Assembly (NCBI GenBank): GCA_964388955.1
Contig: CAYMCO010000018.1
Span: 1 to 64,000, forward strand
Direction of reading: 5' to 3'
DNA length: 64,000 nt
Origin: CAYMCO01 sp964388955
GTDB lineage: Bacteria; Chloroflexota; Anaerolineae; Anaerolineales; E44-bin32
Notes under the pieces: model-generated
Told to the model about the DNA's origin: nothing
What the model saw: the letters and a program-made list of their open reading frames with translations, nothing else
Databases searched by the model: none
Program-made: the position numbers and the translations under genes
Shown here: positions 16,937 to 26,200 of the stretch, piece after piece
Numbering within the stretch: position 1 is the stretch's first letter
How the letters are laid out: every line of letters begins with the position of its first letter

Positions 16937-18076
16937 ATGGCACGAATCCTAATCTTGGGGGGCTACGGCTCCACGGGCCGATCATTGGCGCGGCATCTGC
17001 TGGCGGAATCATCCGCCGAAGTCCTCATCGCAGGGCGGCATCTCGACCGGGCAAGAGCTTTCTGCGATGAGCTGAACGCAGATTTCGCGGGCAGCCGCGC
17101 CACCGCCCTCCAAGTGGATGCAAGCTCCTATAAGGGCTTGAGTGAGGCACAGAGGGGCGTGGACCTGTTGCTCGTGGCGGCCCCCGTCGCACAGCATGTC
17201 GAGACCCTCATTCACGCCGCCCTCCGGTCCGATGTGGACTACCTCGACGTGCAGTTCGACAGGAAGAAGCTTGCGAGCCTGCAGGCGCGTGCCCCGCAGA
17301 TTGAGGCGACGGGTCGCACTTTCATCACCGAAGCCGGTTTCCACCCTGGCCTTCCCGCCGCCCTGGTGCGCTATGCCGGTGTTCGGCTCGATCGCCTGGA
17401 GGCGGCGATCCTCGCCGGCTACCTGAACATGGGCACCTCCCTTCCCTACACGGAGGCTGTGGACGAGTTGATGGGTGCCTTCCGGGACTACCAGGCGCAG
17501 GTGTATAGGGACGGTTCATGGACGAGAGCCAACTCGATTGTTATGCGCAAGGTGGATTTCGGCGGGGAGATCGGGATGCGCAGATGTTACTCCATGTTCT
17601 TCGAAGAGCTGCGCCACCTGCCTGTGATGATCCCGACTCTGCGCGAGGTCGGGTTCTACATGTCCGAAACCCATTGGCTGACCGATTGGATCATTACCCC
17701 CCTTGTGCTCGGCGGCCTCAAACTCGCCCCCCAGAGGGGAGTGCGTCCGCTGGGAAAGCTGATGTGGTGGGCGATGACGTCCTTGCCCAAGCCCCCCCAC
17801 TTGGTGCTGATCAAGGCGGAGGCCACGGGGGAGCTGGATGGTGAAGCGGCACGCATCGATCTGCGCGTGTCACATCCGGATGGCTACGAACTCACCGCCA
17901 TCCCGGTCGTCGCCTGCCTTCTGCAGTACCTGGACGGCTCCGCTCGCCGCCCCGGCCTTTGGATGATGGGGCAGTTGGTCGATCCCGAACGCTTGCTCGA
18001 TGATATGCGGCGGATGGGTGTCTCCGTGTCGAGTTCCATATCCGGAAGCATCGGTGGACCTCGAGGAGGGCTATGA
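16937..18076 (+). CDS. Saccharopine-dehydrogenase-like NAD(P)-binding protein
   Basis: A 379-residue protein with an N-terminal Rossmann fold (ARILILGGYGSTGRSLARHL; glycine motif GGYGSTG), followed by the family pattern VDLLLVAAPVAQHVETLIHAAL and the turn ITEAGFHPGLPAALVRYAG. These place it in the saccharopine dehydrogenase/YDR-type trans-acting family, many of which act on membrane lipids or unknown substrates. The catalytic residues of true saccharopine dehydrogenase cannot be confirmed. Its stop overlaps the ATG of the next methyltransferase by 4 bases, so the two are translationally coupled. Confidence 0.85.
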   Translation: MARILILGGYGSTGRSLARHLLAESSAEVLIAGRHLDRARAFCDELNADFAGSRATALQVDASSYKGLSEAQRGVDLLLVAAPVAQHVETLIHAALRSDVDYLDVQFDRKKLASLQARAPQIEATGRTFITEAGFHPGLPAALVRYAGVRLDRLEAAILAGYLNMGTSLPYTEAVDELMGAFRDYQAQVYRDGSWTRANSIVMRKVDFGGEIGMRRCYSMFFEELRHLPVMIPTLREVGFYMSETHWLTDWIITPLVLGGLKLAPQRGVRPLGKLMWWAMTSLPKPPHLVLIKAEATGELDGEAARIDLRVSHPDGYELTAIPVVACLLQYLDGSARRPGLWMMGQLVDPERLLDDMRRMGVSVSSSISGSIGGPRGGL

Positions 18077-18876
18077 ACCCGGCGAACGATGAGCACGGCG
18101 AGATGAACTCGGCCTATTTTGACATACAGGCCGATTTCGGGATCACGAAGCATATGGGGGGCAGAGGGGCTACGGAGGGACTCGCCTCCATGTGCCACAT
18201 CCGGGCTCGCCAGCCGGTCCTGGAAGTCGGATGCGGGGTTGGGACGACCGCCCTATATCTGGCTCGAGAGTGCGGCTGCCGAATGACGGCGGTGGATATC
18301 TCGGAGGGGATGGTCACACGCGCCCGCGAGCGTGCCAAGCGCCGCGGGTTGGCGGGCCACATCCTTTTCGTCGTGGCCGACGCACAGAAGCTGCCATTCG
18401 GGGCGGGCCCGTTCGCTGCCGTAATCGATGAGTCGGTCATGGCTTTCGTCCGGGACAAAGAAGAGGCCATGCGCGAATACGCACGCGTGGCAGCACCCGG
18501 CGGGTACATCGGGCTGAATGCAGTGACTTGGACCCAGACGCCCCCCGCGGACCTTTCCCAGTACGCGAACCTGATCATGGCCGGGGCACGATTCCGTGAC
18601 TCCGAGGGGTGGCTGGCGCTGCTGAAGGGCGCCGGGCTCGAAGATTTGAGGCGGGAGGGGCATCGCTTCGACCCGCTGAACCAGATCGTCGAGGAGGTCA
18701 GGCAATTGGATGTCCGGGAATATGCCAGCGCCTGGTATCGTTTCGTCACCCAGAGCGTGACCAACCCAGTCTACCGGCAATTCATCAGAGAGGTGGTGAG
18801 CGCTCCCGGCCAGATCTTCCAGTTCGTCAGAAACATCAGCTACGGTCTCTATGTGGGCAGAAAGGCAGCCGATTAA
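18073..18876 (+). CDS. Class I SAM-dependent methyltransferase
   Basis: A 267-residue enzyme. Motif I is VLEVGCGVGTTALYLA, beta-2 is MTAVDISEGMV, and the post-motif segment is VVADAQKLPFGAGPFAAVIDESVMAF, as in Methyltransf_11/25 proteins. The C-terminal part (YRQFIREVVSAPGQIFQFVRNISYGLYVGRK) is longer than in small-molecule enzymes. It overlaps the upstream reductase-like gene by an ATGA junction. The two probably act on the same molecule in sequence, for example a lipid or quinone, but nothing here shows which. Confidence 0.88.
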   Translation: MNPANDEHGEMNSAYFDIQADFGITKHMGGRGATEGLASMCHIRARQPVLEVGCGVGTTALYLARECGCRMTAVDISEGMVTRARERAKRRGLAGHILFVVADAQKLPFGAGPFAAVIDESVMAFVRDKEEAMREYARVAAPGGYIGLNAVTWTQTPPADLSQYANLIMAGARFRDSEGWLALLKGAGLEDLRREGHRFDPLNQIVEEVRQLDVREYASAWYRFVTQSVTNPVYRQFIREVVSAPGQIFQFVRNISYGLYVGRKAAD

Positions 18877-19049
18877 ACACATCCCTTTTCTACCCTATTT
18901 CCCTGAAATCCCAAAAGTGTGCTATTCTTAGGCCCGGGTCATTGGATGGGAGATAGGTGGTCATGGCCACAGAGTCCGGTTTCCACGCCGGATACCCATG
19001 TGTGCTCTGGATCTCTTGAACTATCAAGTATTCACAAGGAGTCAACCAA

Positions 19050-19331
19050 ATGTCCACATTCCTGATGTTCGGCAACTACACGCGGGATTCGGTGGGAAGG
19101 ATCAGCGCCAGGCGCAGTGATCAGGCACAGAAGCTGGTCGAGGACCTTGGCGGAGAGGTGAAGGCAGGATATGCGCTGCTGGGCAAGACGGATGTCCTGC
19201 TGGTGGTGGATTTCCCGAGTGTGGAGCGGGCGATGAAGGCGTCGGTGGAACTCACCAAACTCCTGGGCATCTCCTTCACCACCTCCCCGGCACTCAGCAT
19301 GGAGGAGTTTGACAAGCTGATCGAAAGTTGA
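19050..19331 (+). CDS. GYD-domain protein
   Basis: Ninety-three residues covering one GYD domain: FLMFGNYTRDSVGRIS at the start, then GGEVKAGYALLGKTDVLLVVDFP and SVELTKLLGISFTTSPALSMEEF. The domain is named for the Gly-Tyr-Asp turn; here it reads AGYALLGKTD. GYD proteins are small ferredoxin-fold proteins of unknown role. An AAGGAGT site sits 7 bases before the ATG. It has its own 170-bp leader. Confidence 0.92.
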   Translation: MSTFLMFGNYTRDSVGRISARRSDQAQKLVEDLGGEVKAGYALLGKTDVLLVVDFPSVERAMKASVELTKLLGISFTTSPALSMEEFDKLIES

Positions 19332-19660
19332 TCTTTAGCCAGTCGACCTCGGCGCCCAAGGGTGGTTTGGAGCCTCACAAGGAGGCAAGACTTCCCTCTT
19401 GCATCATCCCTGGGCGCCTAATCGCGCTCCCCGACGGGGAACAAGTCGAGGGCCCTCGGATCGGCTTGCTGGAGGCGAGCGATTGCTCGCTGGGCTCTGC
19501 CATTCAGCAAACCACGCCGAACTATCGGTGATCCAGGTGGACGAGGCGGTCCAAATCGAGACATGGCGTTGAGGAAGGGAGATCGCCCTCCGGGGTCATC
19601 TCGCCCACTGCTCAGAATTCAAGAACAAACGACGTCGATGTTGGTTTCAGGAGAGGTAAG
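19332..19660. other. Intergenic region
   Basis: About 330 bp. It contains a short hairpin (GCGAGCGATTGCTCGC, about 19478-19493). No gene is supported. Confidence 0.4.
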
Positions 19661-20179
19661 ATGCGCAATCTGATCATGGTGCTTCGGGTGATTCATATCT
19701 TTAGCGGCATATTCTGGGTCGGGTTCTCGATTTTCAACATCAGCTTCCTGCAGCCCGCCATAGGCGCCTCCGGTGCCGAAGGGCAGAAGGTGATGGCATA
19801 TCTGACGCAGAAGACGCGTCTACTGGCAACGGTCTACACCAGCGCCACCCTCACGCTTCTATCCGGCCTGACCATGTATGCGATACTCGTGGGGCTACGT
19901 ATACCGATCATACTCTCGGGCTACGGTATTGTGCTCACAACCGGCGCCACCGCGGGGCTCATCGCCTGGATCATCGCCATTTTCGCGATCCGCGGTATCA
20001 TCAATCAGATACAGAGCTTGGGGCGCGAGATCCAGGCGCAGGGGACCCCACCGTCGCCTAAACAAGCCGGCCGGATGGGAGCCCTGTCTGCAAGGATGAA
20101 TACCGTGGGACACATCGGGGTGGGCTTCATGGCCCTGGCCGTGCTAGGCATGGCGATCGCGCAGTATTCCCCCTTCTAG
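19661..20179 (+). CDS. Four-helix membrane protein (DUF2269-like)
   Basis: One hundred and seventy-two residues with four transmembrane helices (about 5-25, 50-72, 83-108 and 148-168). The first helix carries HIFSGIFWVGFSIFN; a His at this place in helix one resembles DUF2269/CopD-like integral membrane proteins. A second His lies in the last helix (NTVGHIGVGFMALA). Paired His residues of this kind may bind haem, but that is speculation. An AGAGGT site precedes the ATG. No partner gene is close. Confidence 0.78.
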   Translation: MRNLIMVLRVIHIFSGIFWVGFSIFNISFLQPAIGASGAEGQKVMAYLTQKTRLLATVYTSATLTLLSGLTMYAILVGLRIPIILSGYGIVLTTGATAGLIAWIIAIFAIRGIINQIQSLGREIQAQGTPPSPKQAGRMGALSARMNTVGHIGVGFMALAVLGMAIAQYSPF

Positions 20180-20284
20180 GAGGGGGCCACTCCCCCAATA
20201 TCCCGATTGGCAGAAGACGGCCGGGGAAGCGCCCTGCATGCAGGGGGTACGCTGGCCACAGGCCCGGCGGGCGCCATAACAGGG

Positions 20285-20313
20285 GGTCTTCCCGCTCTTG
20301 GACCGGGAAGACC
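20285..20313. terminator. Bidirectional hairpin between convergent genes
   Basis: GGTCTTCCCG pairs with CGGGAAGACC around a 9-base loop and can be extended by three further base pairs (one wobble). It sits between the plus-strand gene ending at 20179 and the minus-strand gene ending at 20334. There is no strong T-run. Confidence 0.6.
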
Positions 20314-20333
20314 TCCGCGCAGCAGAAGCCGGG

Positions 20334-21524
20334 CTAGGACCAGACCAACTCCAGGAAGCCCTCTCCAGCAATCTGGACCGATGTCCCCAACCGCCGTCCC
20401 TCGCGGCTGAGTGTTTCGGTGAGCCAATCCTCTCCCTCCTGTGAGGGGCGGCGCACCTGAAATCGTTCTAGAGTCGTCGGGATCATGGTCAGCGCCCGCA
20501 GCTCCCCGCTGCCGGGATCGATGTCCAGGAAGTACATCAGGTGTAAATCCCCGCGGAAATGCTCACGACCCCCGATGCCCTCATAGTCTGTCAGGAAATC
20601 CCCGCAGCCATACAGAATGGGGTGCCCATGATGCACCTCCACCCCTTTGACATGATGCGATGAGTGGCCAAACAGGACATCGACTTGCCCCGCTTCGATG
20701 AGTTGATGGGCGAATTCCCGCTGGGAGCGCGAAATCGCAAACCCCCAGTTCCCGCCCCAATGTACGGAGAGCACGACAACATCGCTTGGCCTTCTGGCAG
20801 CGGTGATCAACCTTGCGAGTTCCTCCGCCAGCTCCATCGAGGGCTCCGGCGCGAAATACACCCCGGATGAGTTCGGACGCGCGGCCCATTCCGCGGGCAC
20901 CCCGCTGGTGCCCAAGCCCAACGAGAACACCAGAATCCGGCCCCTTGAACCGATTGGCACGGTGGCGGGGGTGCGCGCGGCTTCCGCATCCTCCCCGGCA
21001 CCGGCGGTCGCTATGCCGGCCCGATTCAGCGCGGCTATTGTGTCTGATAGCCCCTGGGTTCCCCAATCCAACACATGGTTATTTGCCAGGCAGGCGACAT
21101 CGATCTTCGCCGCCCGCAGGCACTCGGTGTTCTCGGCGTTCATTCTGTAGTGGATTCCCTTCGCCGGCCAGGGCTCGCCGGCCCCCGTTACGCTGGTCTC
21201 CAGATTGACGATCCGGACCTGCGGAGACATCGAGTCCCAGATTCCCAGGGCCTCCCCCCAGACATAATCCCAACCGGCAGGGCTGGGGATCGGTCCACTG
21301 GCCTCCTCGGCCAAGCGCACGTACTCGCGCGCATCGCGGACATAAGGCTCATGCAGCCGAGGGTCGCACGGATGCGGCAGGATCTGATCGATCCCCCTGC
21401 CGGTCATCACATCACCACACAGGAAGAGGCGGACCGATTCCGCCCGGGTCCCTGCCTTCGGCTGGCTTTCCACACATTCTGCATCCATGAGGCGGTTCGC
21501 CTCCTCACTCTGTTTCACGCCCAT
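20334..21524 (-). CDS. CapA-family metallophosphatase-like protein
   Basis: A 396-residue protein of the PGA_cap (PF09587) family. Key motifs are RLFLCGDVMTGRGIDQIL, RIVNLETSVTG, CLANNHVLDWG, VVVLSVHWGGNWG and the C-terminal LFGHSSHHVKGVEVHHGHPI, the metal-binding positions of a calcineurin-like phosphoesterase. CapA proteins take part in polyglutamate capsule synthesis, but most members act on other unknown substrates, and no capBC is here. There is no obvious signal peptide. The first ATG (21524) lacks a ribosome site; an ATG at 21488 with GGAGG upstream is an alternative. Confidence 0.9.
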   Translation of the reverse strand: MGVKQSEEANRLMDAECVESQPKAGTRAESVRLFLCGDVMTGRGIDQILPHPCDPRLHEPYVRDAREYVRLAEEASGPIPSPAGWDYVWGEALGIWDSMSPQVRIVNLETSVTGAGEPWPAKGIHYRMNAENTECLRAAKIDVACLANNHVLDWGTQGLSDTIAALNRAGIATAGAGEDAEAARTPATVPIGSRGRILVFSLGLGTSGVPAEWAARPNSSGVYFAPEPSMELAEELARLITAARRPSDVVVLSVHWGGNWGFAISRSQREFAHQLIEAGQVDVLFGHSSHHVKGVEVHHGHPILYGCGDFLTDYEGIGGREHFRGDLHLMYFLDIDPGSGELRALTMIPTTLERFQVRRPSQEGEDWLTETLSREGRRLGTSVQIAGEGFLELVWS

Positions 21525-21635
21525 GATATCGGATTGGACGGCGACATGGGGGCCGCGGGTGTCAGATACCTCCCATTTCAGCAGGGCCGCATATCGGGGA
21601 CGGGAGCTAGCGGATTATGGGTCAGGGGCCGCAGC

Positions 21636-22013
21636 TCAGATCCGCAGCGTGCGGACGGACAGCGTGTAGAGCCTGAGCACCGGCATCGCAAAGCTCAGCA
21701 GCAGACCCACCCCCAGTACGATAGCCGTCTGCAAGCCCTGTATGACGCCGCCTGAGAGCACGGCGCGGGAAAGCAAGGCCGAGCGGTCGATGGGGATCAG
21801 CGGCAGCTTGTCGAACTCTCCGGATTTCAGGCCCCACACCAGATTCCGGACGGCGATCCCGGCGCCGGAAAGCGAGGAACTTGCCACCGGAAGGGGAAAG
21901 ATGAAACCTTGATAGCTGTTGGATTTCAAGCGGGAGACGAATCCGGACGTCTCTCCCAGTGTGCAATTCCAGACGACCGGGAAATACAGGCTGACTGCGA
22001 CCGGTGGAAGCAC
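21636..22013 (-). CDS. Hypothetical protein, possibly 5'-truncated
   Basis: About 125 residues from a GTG without a clear ribosome site. The middle reads as ordinary protein (YFPVVWNCTLGETSGFVS, GFIFPLPVASSSLSGAG) and the last third is one or two hydrophobic helices (GLQTAIVLGVGLLLSFAMPVLR). The frame stays open upstream of the GTG for some distance, so the gene may have lost its start. No family was recognised. It follows the 9-TM protein at 22116 on the same strand by about 100 bp. Confidence 0.45.
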   Translation of the reverse strand: MLPPVAVSLYFPVVWNCTLGETSGFVSRLKSNSYQGFIFPLPVASSSLSGAGIAVRNLVWGLKSGEFDKLPLIPIDRSALLSRAVLSGGVIQGLQTAIVLGVGLLLSFAMPVLRLYTLSVRTLRI

Positions 22014-22115
22014 CGCAGCCGCGCGGTGCGGTATGGTGGCCAGATTCTGCTGACGGGCTGTTAGGCTTCGATTGCCGGCGATTCGTCGGGGGTGCCTTCG
22101 TCTTCGTGATCGAGA

Positions 22116-23135
22116 TCAGGATTGCGCCGCGTCGGCCCGGAGGGATGGCTGCAGCCGCTCCGCGAGCCATAGGCCGACCCCGATCATGCCGGCCAGCAGC
22201 AGCACGGCCAGGTAGTCGATCACCGGAATGCGGATGACCTCATTCAAGCGCAGCCAACCGCGGCCGCCGTACACCCACATAGCAGCCCCGATGTACAGCG
22301 CAAGCAGCAGAGCGCGCACCCAGCGCGAAAGACTCAGGCCATGCATCTGTGTGATCACGAATACTCCCCCGAAGCCAAAAGCGAACATAGGCCATAGATC
22401 GTTTCCCTGCATGAGGGCGACTAGGGTGCCGTGCGCGAGCACGGTGATCTCCTGCGTGAGCGTCCACCAGCGGTTTACATGCACACGGGTGAAGAAAAGG
22501 CTGCCCTGCAGCAACAGCAGGAACATGTATGCGAACCCGACCAGGTGCCCAATCGTGGCCTCCATGGGGTGATACCAGAAGGTGTATATCGTGGCCCAAG
22601 AGAAGAAGTAGCCATGGTATTTGCGAGCGAAACGCACGATGCGCTTGGAGAGCGGGAGCGGCTTCCCAAAGAACATGCCACGGCGGTCGTTCTCCATCAG
22701 CAGCACCCACACCAGCAGGACCACCACGGAGGCCTGCGAAGACCAGATCGAGACGTCCTGCGCCAGCCCGTCGTACCACAGATGAGTTTGGAGGAAGTGC
22801 AGCAGGATGAAAGCTGCGTTGAACCCCAGGGCGACAACATTGAGCCGGTGCAGGCCATCGGTGTAGCGGGGGCGCTCACGCTGGCCGCGGTAGATCAGGT
22901 ACCAGAACCCCAGTTGATGCGCCAGATAGAAGCCCCACGCCGTGGCCCGCCCCCAAGGGGTGCCCGACGGGAGCTTCCAGTAATACCAGGAGGCACCCTG
23001 GTCCGGCAGATGGGGGATCCCCTGCAGGCGCGCTCCCGCCCACGCGATCATCGCGGTGAATGCCAGGCTGAAGACAATCCCGAGCCACAACGCGCGCCGT
23101 GAATTGAACGAGTTGGTCCGTTGCTTCCGTTGCAT
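22116..23135 (-). CDS. Nine-helix His-rich membrane protein of unknown function
   Basis: A 339-residue integral membrane protein with about nine transmembrane helices. Histidines recur within or next to helices: FYLAHQLGFWYLIY, LLHFLQTHLWYDG, WYHPMEATIGHLVGF and TVLAHGTLVAL. This spacing resembles membrane proteins that hold haem or metal ions, but I do not recognise the family. It has a near-consensus promoter immediately upstream (23142-23170), so close that the transcript would begin at or next to the ATG. No ribosome site is present. It is divergent from nothing and lies just before the giant DUF2298 genes' 3' end. Confidence 0.8.
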   Translation of the reverse strand: MQRKQRTNSFNSRRALWLGIVFSLAFTAMIAWAGARLQGIPHLPDQGASWYYWKLPSGTPWGRATAWGFYLAHQLGFWYLIYRGQRERPRYTDGLHRLNVVALGFNAAFILLHFLQTHLWYDGLAQDVSIWSSQASVVVLLVWVLLMENDRRGMFFGKPLPLSKRIVRFARKYHGYFFSWATIYTFWYHPMEATIGHLVGFAYMFLLLLQGSLFFTRVHVNRWWTLTQEITVLAHGTLVALMQGNDLWPMFAFGFGGVFVITQMHGLSLSRWVRALLLALYIGAAMWVYGGRGWLRLNEVIRIPVIDYLAVLLLAGMIGVGLWLAERLQPSLRADAAQS

Positions 23136-23141
23136 GGCGGC

Positions 23142-23170
23142 AATATAGCATAATATCCAGTCTATGTCAA
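23142..23170 (-). promoter_or_regulatory. Near-consensus promoter, predicted leaderless transcript
   Basis: On the minus strand TTGACA (23165-23170) is followed by a 17-bp spacer and TATATT (23142-23147), with TG one base before the -10 as in extended promoters. Only 6 bases separate the -10 box from the ATG at 23135, so the expected start site falls on or beside the ATG. Confidence 0.8.
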
Positions 23171-23242
23171 GCTATTGTCGACATTCTATCGTGGTCGCGT
23201 GGGAGCGTAGAGGGATGGACGCGGGGCCGAAGGAGGGAGCGG

Positions 23243-26200
23243 TCATTGAACAACTTGATAGATGAGGGTCTGTCCGCCATCGTATGCGACTGCGAGCAAA
23301 CCCTGGGAAAGCATGCGATCGAACTTCTCCAAGCCGTGCGTCGGACAGCGGAGCCGGGATTCACCCTCTCCGGGATTGAACGGCTCGCAGTCCTCGATGG
23401 GGACGGAGGGGGTCACCATCCCATATGGACGGCCGGTGAGATCGCAATCCACGGGTTCTGTCGGATCCTCGGTGGCGATGCAGGGTCCAACTGAGGCGTA
23501 GTAGACGCGTTCCAACTCGCCCACGATCACATAGCGGACATCGTATTTGCGCAGGAACTCCATCGCCCCCTCGATCGAATCCGTGGTGTAGAACTCGCTG
23601 ATCTCCGCCTGCCGGCTCCAGATGGGTGCATCACCAACGGAGGCACGCTGCTGGCGTTGATGCCAGTTCCAGCCCAGAACAGTCGGCAGCCCTGTGTAGA
23701 CGGAATAGCGGGAGCCCCAATGATACTCGGGGACGCTCGCTTCCACGATGACCGGGCTGCCAATGACATGCTCCCGCATCCACCAGATGGCACGGTAGTC
23801 CTGGGACAGGTCTATCGGTTCCCCCAATTCGAACTGAACGGAATGGCGCATGTAGGCCATCCCGTCCAGCGTGTGGGGGGCGGATGGATCCATACGATCC
23901 ATGATCTTGGCCGGCGTAGCGGTCAGCGGATAAAGGGCGGCCCCCAACGCGACCAGCGCGATCGCGGCGATCAGCCCCTTCCGCCATCGGACCCCCCAAT
24001 CTTGAATCAACCCCCAGAGCCAAGCCAGGGCAGCTCCCGAGGCCACCCCGAAGAGCACCCATGCCTGCAGATAGAACTTGAACACCGTGTTCATGCGCCC
24101 GACATCGCCGTTGAGCACAACCACTTCGACGAGGATCGTCAGGCCGAGCGCCCCCGCCACCAAGAGCAACGCGCATCGCTTGCGCAGGGAGAGGCCGGGG
24201 CGCAGAAAGAGGATCCCTGTCCAGGCCAGCAGAGGGAGGGCGACCAAGGCGATGGAGTATCCGGCAACCGTCAGCAGGACCACCAGCAGCCCCATCCCCA
24301 AGAAGGCTCCCAGCACGGACTTGAAATAGGGCCGCAAGCGGCGGAGGCTCGACACCGGTGTGTCCGCCAACCACTGGCGCGTCTCCGCCACGAGCCAGCC
24401 GGTGATCACCAGCAGGAAGAGGCCGTGGATCAGCAGATACGGGCCGAGAGGGGTTCTGGAACCCCCCCAGAGTTCCACGCTTGTATATCCCTGGCCATAC
24501 CAATAGGAGTAGGGCAGAAAGGCAAGAAAGCCGATCCCCACCAGGACGATCACCGCTGCAATTCCTTCGGCCAGCCTGCGCTTCGACACCTTCCGCGTGC
24601 GCAAGAATGGACCCGCGAACGCCGCCAACCCTCCCAGGAGGAGATAAAGGGGCAGATCCCAGGTGTTCGTGGGGCGCAGCGATCCGATGATCCATCCGCC
24701 GGCAGCCAGGCCAAACCACCAGCTCCGGCGGTTCACGATGGCGCCGCGCCGCATTCCCAACGCCCAGGAGAGGGCCCATGCCAGAGCGAGGGCTGTCAGC
24801 GGAAAAGAGATCATATGCGCGTGCAGATCTCCGTAGAGGAAGGTGAAGAAAGGGAATTCGGTGATCGGGGCGCCGGATTCCCCCGCCCCAGGCGGGATGG
24901 CGCGGCTTGGATTCCAGTACCACTGGTCAAGCGGGATGGGAAGCCGCGCCCCACCGACGAGGGTCATCCACAGGCCACGCAGCGCACCCCAGGCGCCGAA
25001 GGCCGTCGATCCGGCCCCCCGCCCCACAGCCACCAGCGCGTCGACGAGCAGCTTGACCGACCCAAGGTTGCCCAGCAGCAAGACCGCTGCCACGGCGCCC
25101 AGGCCGGCCACAACGGCCCGCGGACCGGGGCCGCCCCGCGCGGAGTCACGTCCTGCCGCCAGCTCGCTCGCCACCGTGTATACGCCCAGGCCCATCAGCG
25201 AAAACAGGCTGGGCAGCACCAGATTGTAGGCGACCGCCGGGTCGATCCCCAACAGCTTGATCGGCATGCCCACCAGCACATATCCGAAGTAGTAATAGTT
25301 GATATACCCGCCGGCAAACCACGGATCGTACGGGGGAAAACTGCTGCTCTTGATGACCGCGTTCAAGTAAGCGAAGTCCATGGGCTTCTCGCCGCCCTTG
25401 AAAGGGTGCCACAGATCGGGGTTGCCCAGGCGGATGGCGAGCATGAGCCCGAAGCATCCCAGCGCCAGCAATTCGACGGAGAACAGATAGCGACCGTTCC
25501 GCCGCAGCATCCCCACCAGGCCCGATCTCCCCCGCCAAACCAGCAGAGCGGAAATACCCGACATGGCGATGAACGCGGCCAATATCAGCCAGCGGCTGGG
25601 GGTGACCCCCAAGCTTCCCAAGATCCACACGACCCACCCAAGCAAGAGCAGTCCGAAGATGCGCGCCAGCGGGTAGCTGTGGTTCCCGAGTCCGGGAAAT
25701 ACCCGCCGTGTGATCGGGAACGCCGCCAATCCGATGATCCCGATGGCGAGCCACCATACGATGACTGCCAGTCCCGGCCATCGGTTCAGCGGGTTGTCGC
25801 CGGGGAACAAGCGGGACCACGTCCCCCCGGCGCGCATGTGGTCCCAGGCCTCCCCCGGCAGCATAAGGAGATTGGCAGGGACCCGGCTCGCCTCCCGCGG
25901 GCCTTGGGGGACGACTTGCGCAAGATCCACCGAGCCGAGGATTTCGCGCGCCCGAGCCATGCTGAAGTTGGCCCGCTTCTTGAAGATCCACACCGGCGCG
26001 TGGTCATACACGCTGAAGGCCTCTTCCGCAGCCAGAGGGTTGCGGTTGAACACCGGAAGCCGCGGCGGAGTCCCCCAGGAAACGGCGCCGGCGACATCAG
26101 AGACAATCAGATCCCCAAGACGGATCGGGGCGTCAAAGGTGGCCACCAGATCAAAGCCCAGCCGGCCGTCGAAGAGCGCCCGGTAGTATTCCATGGTCAT

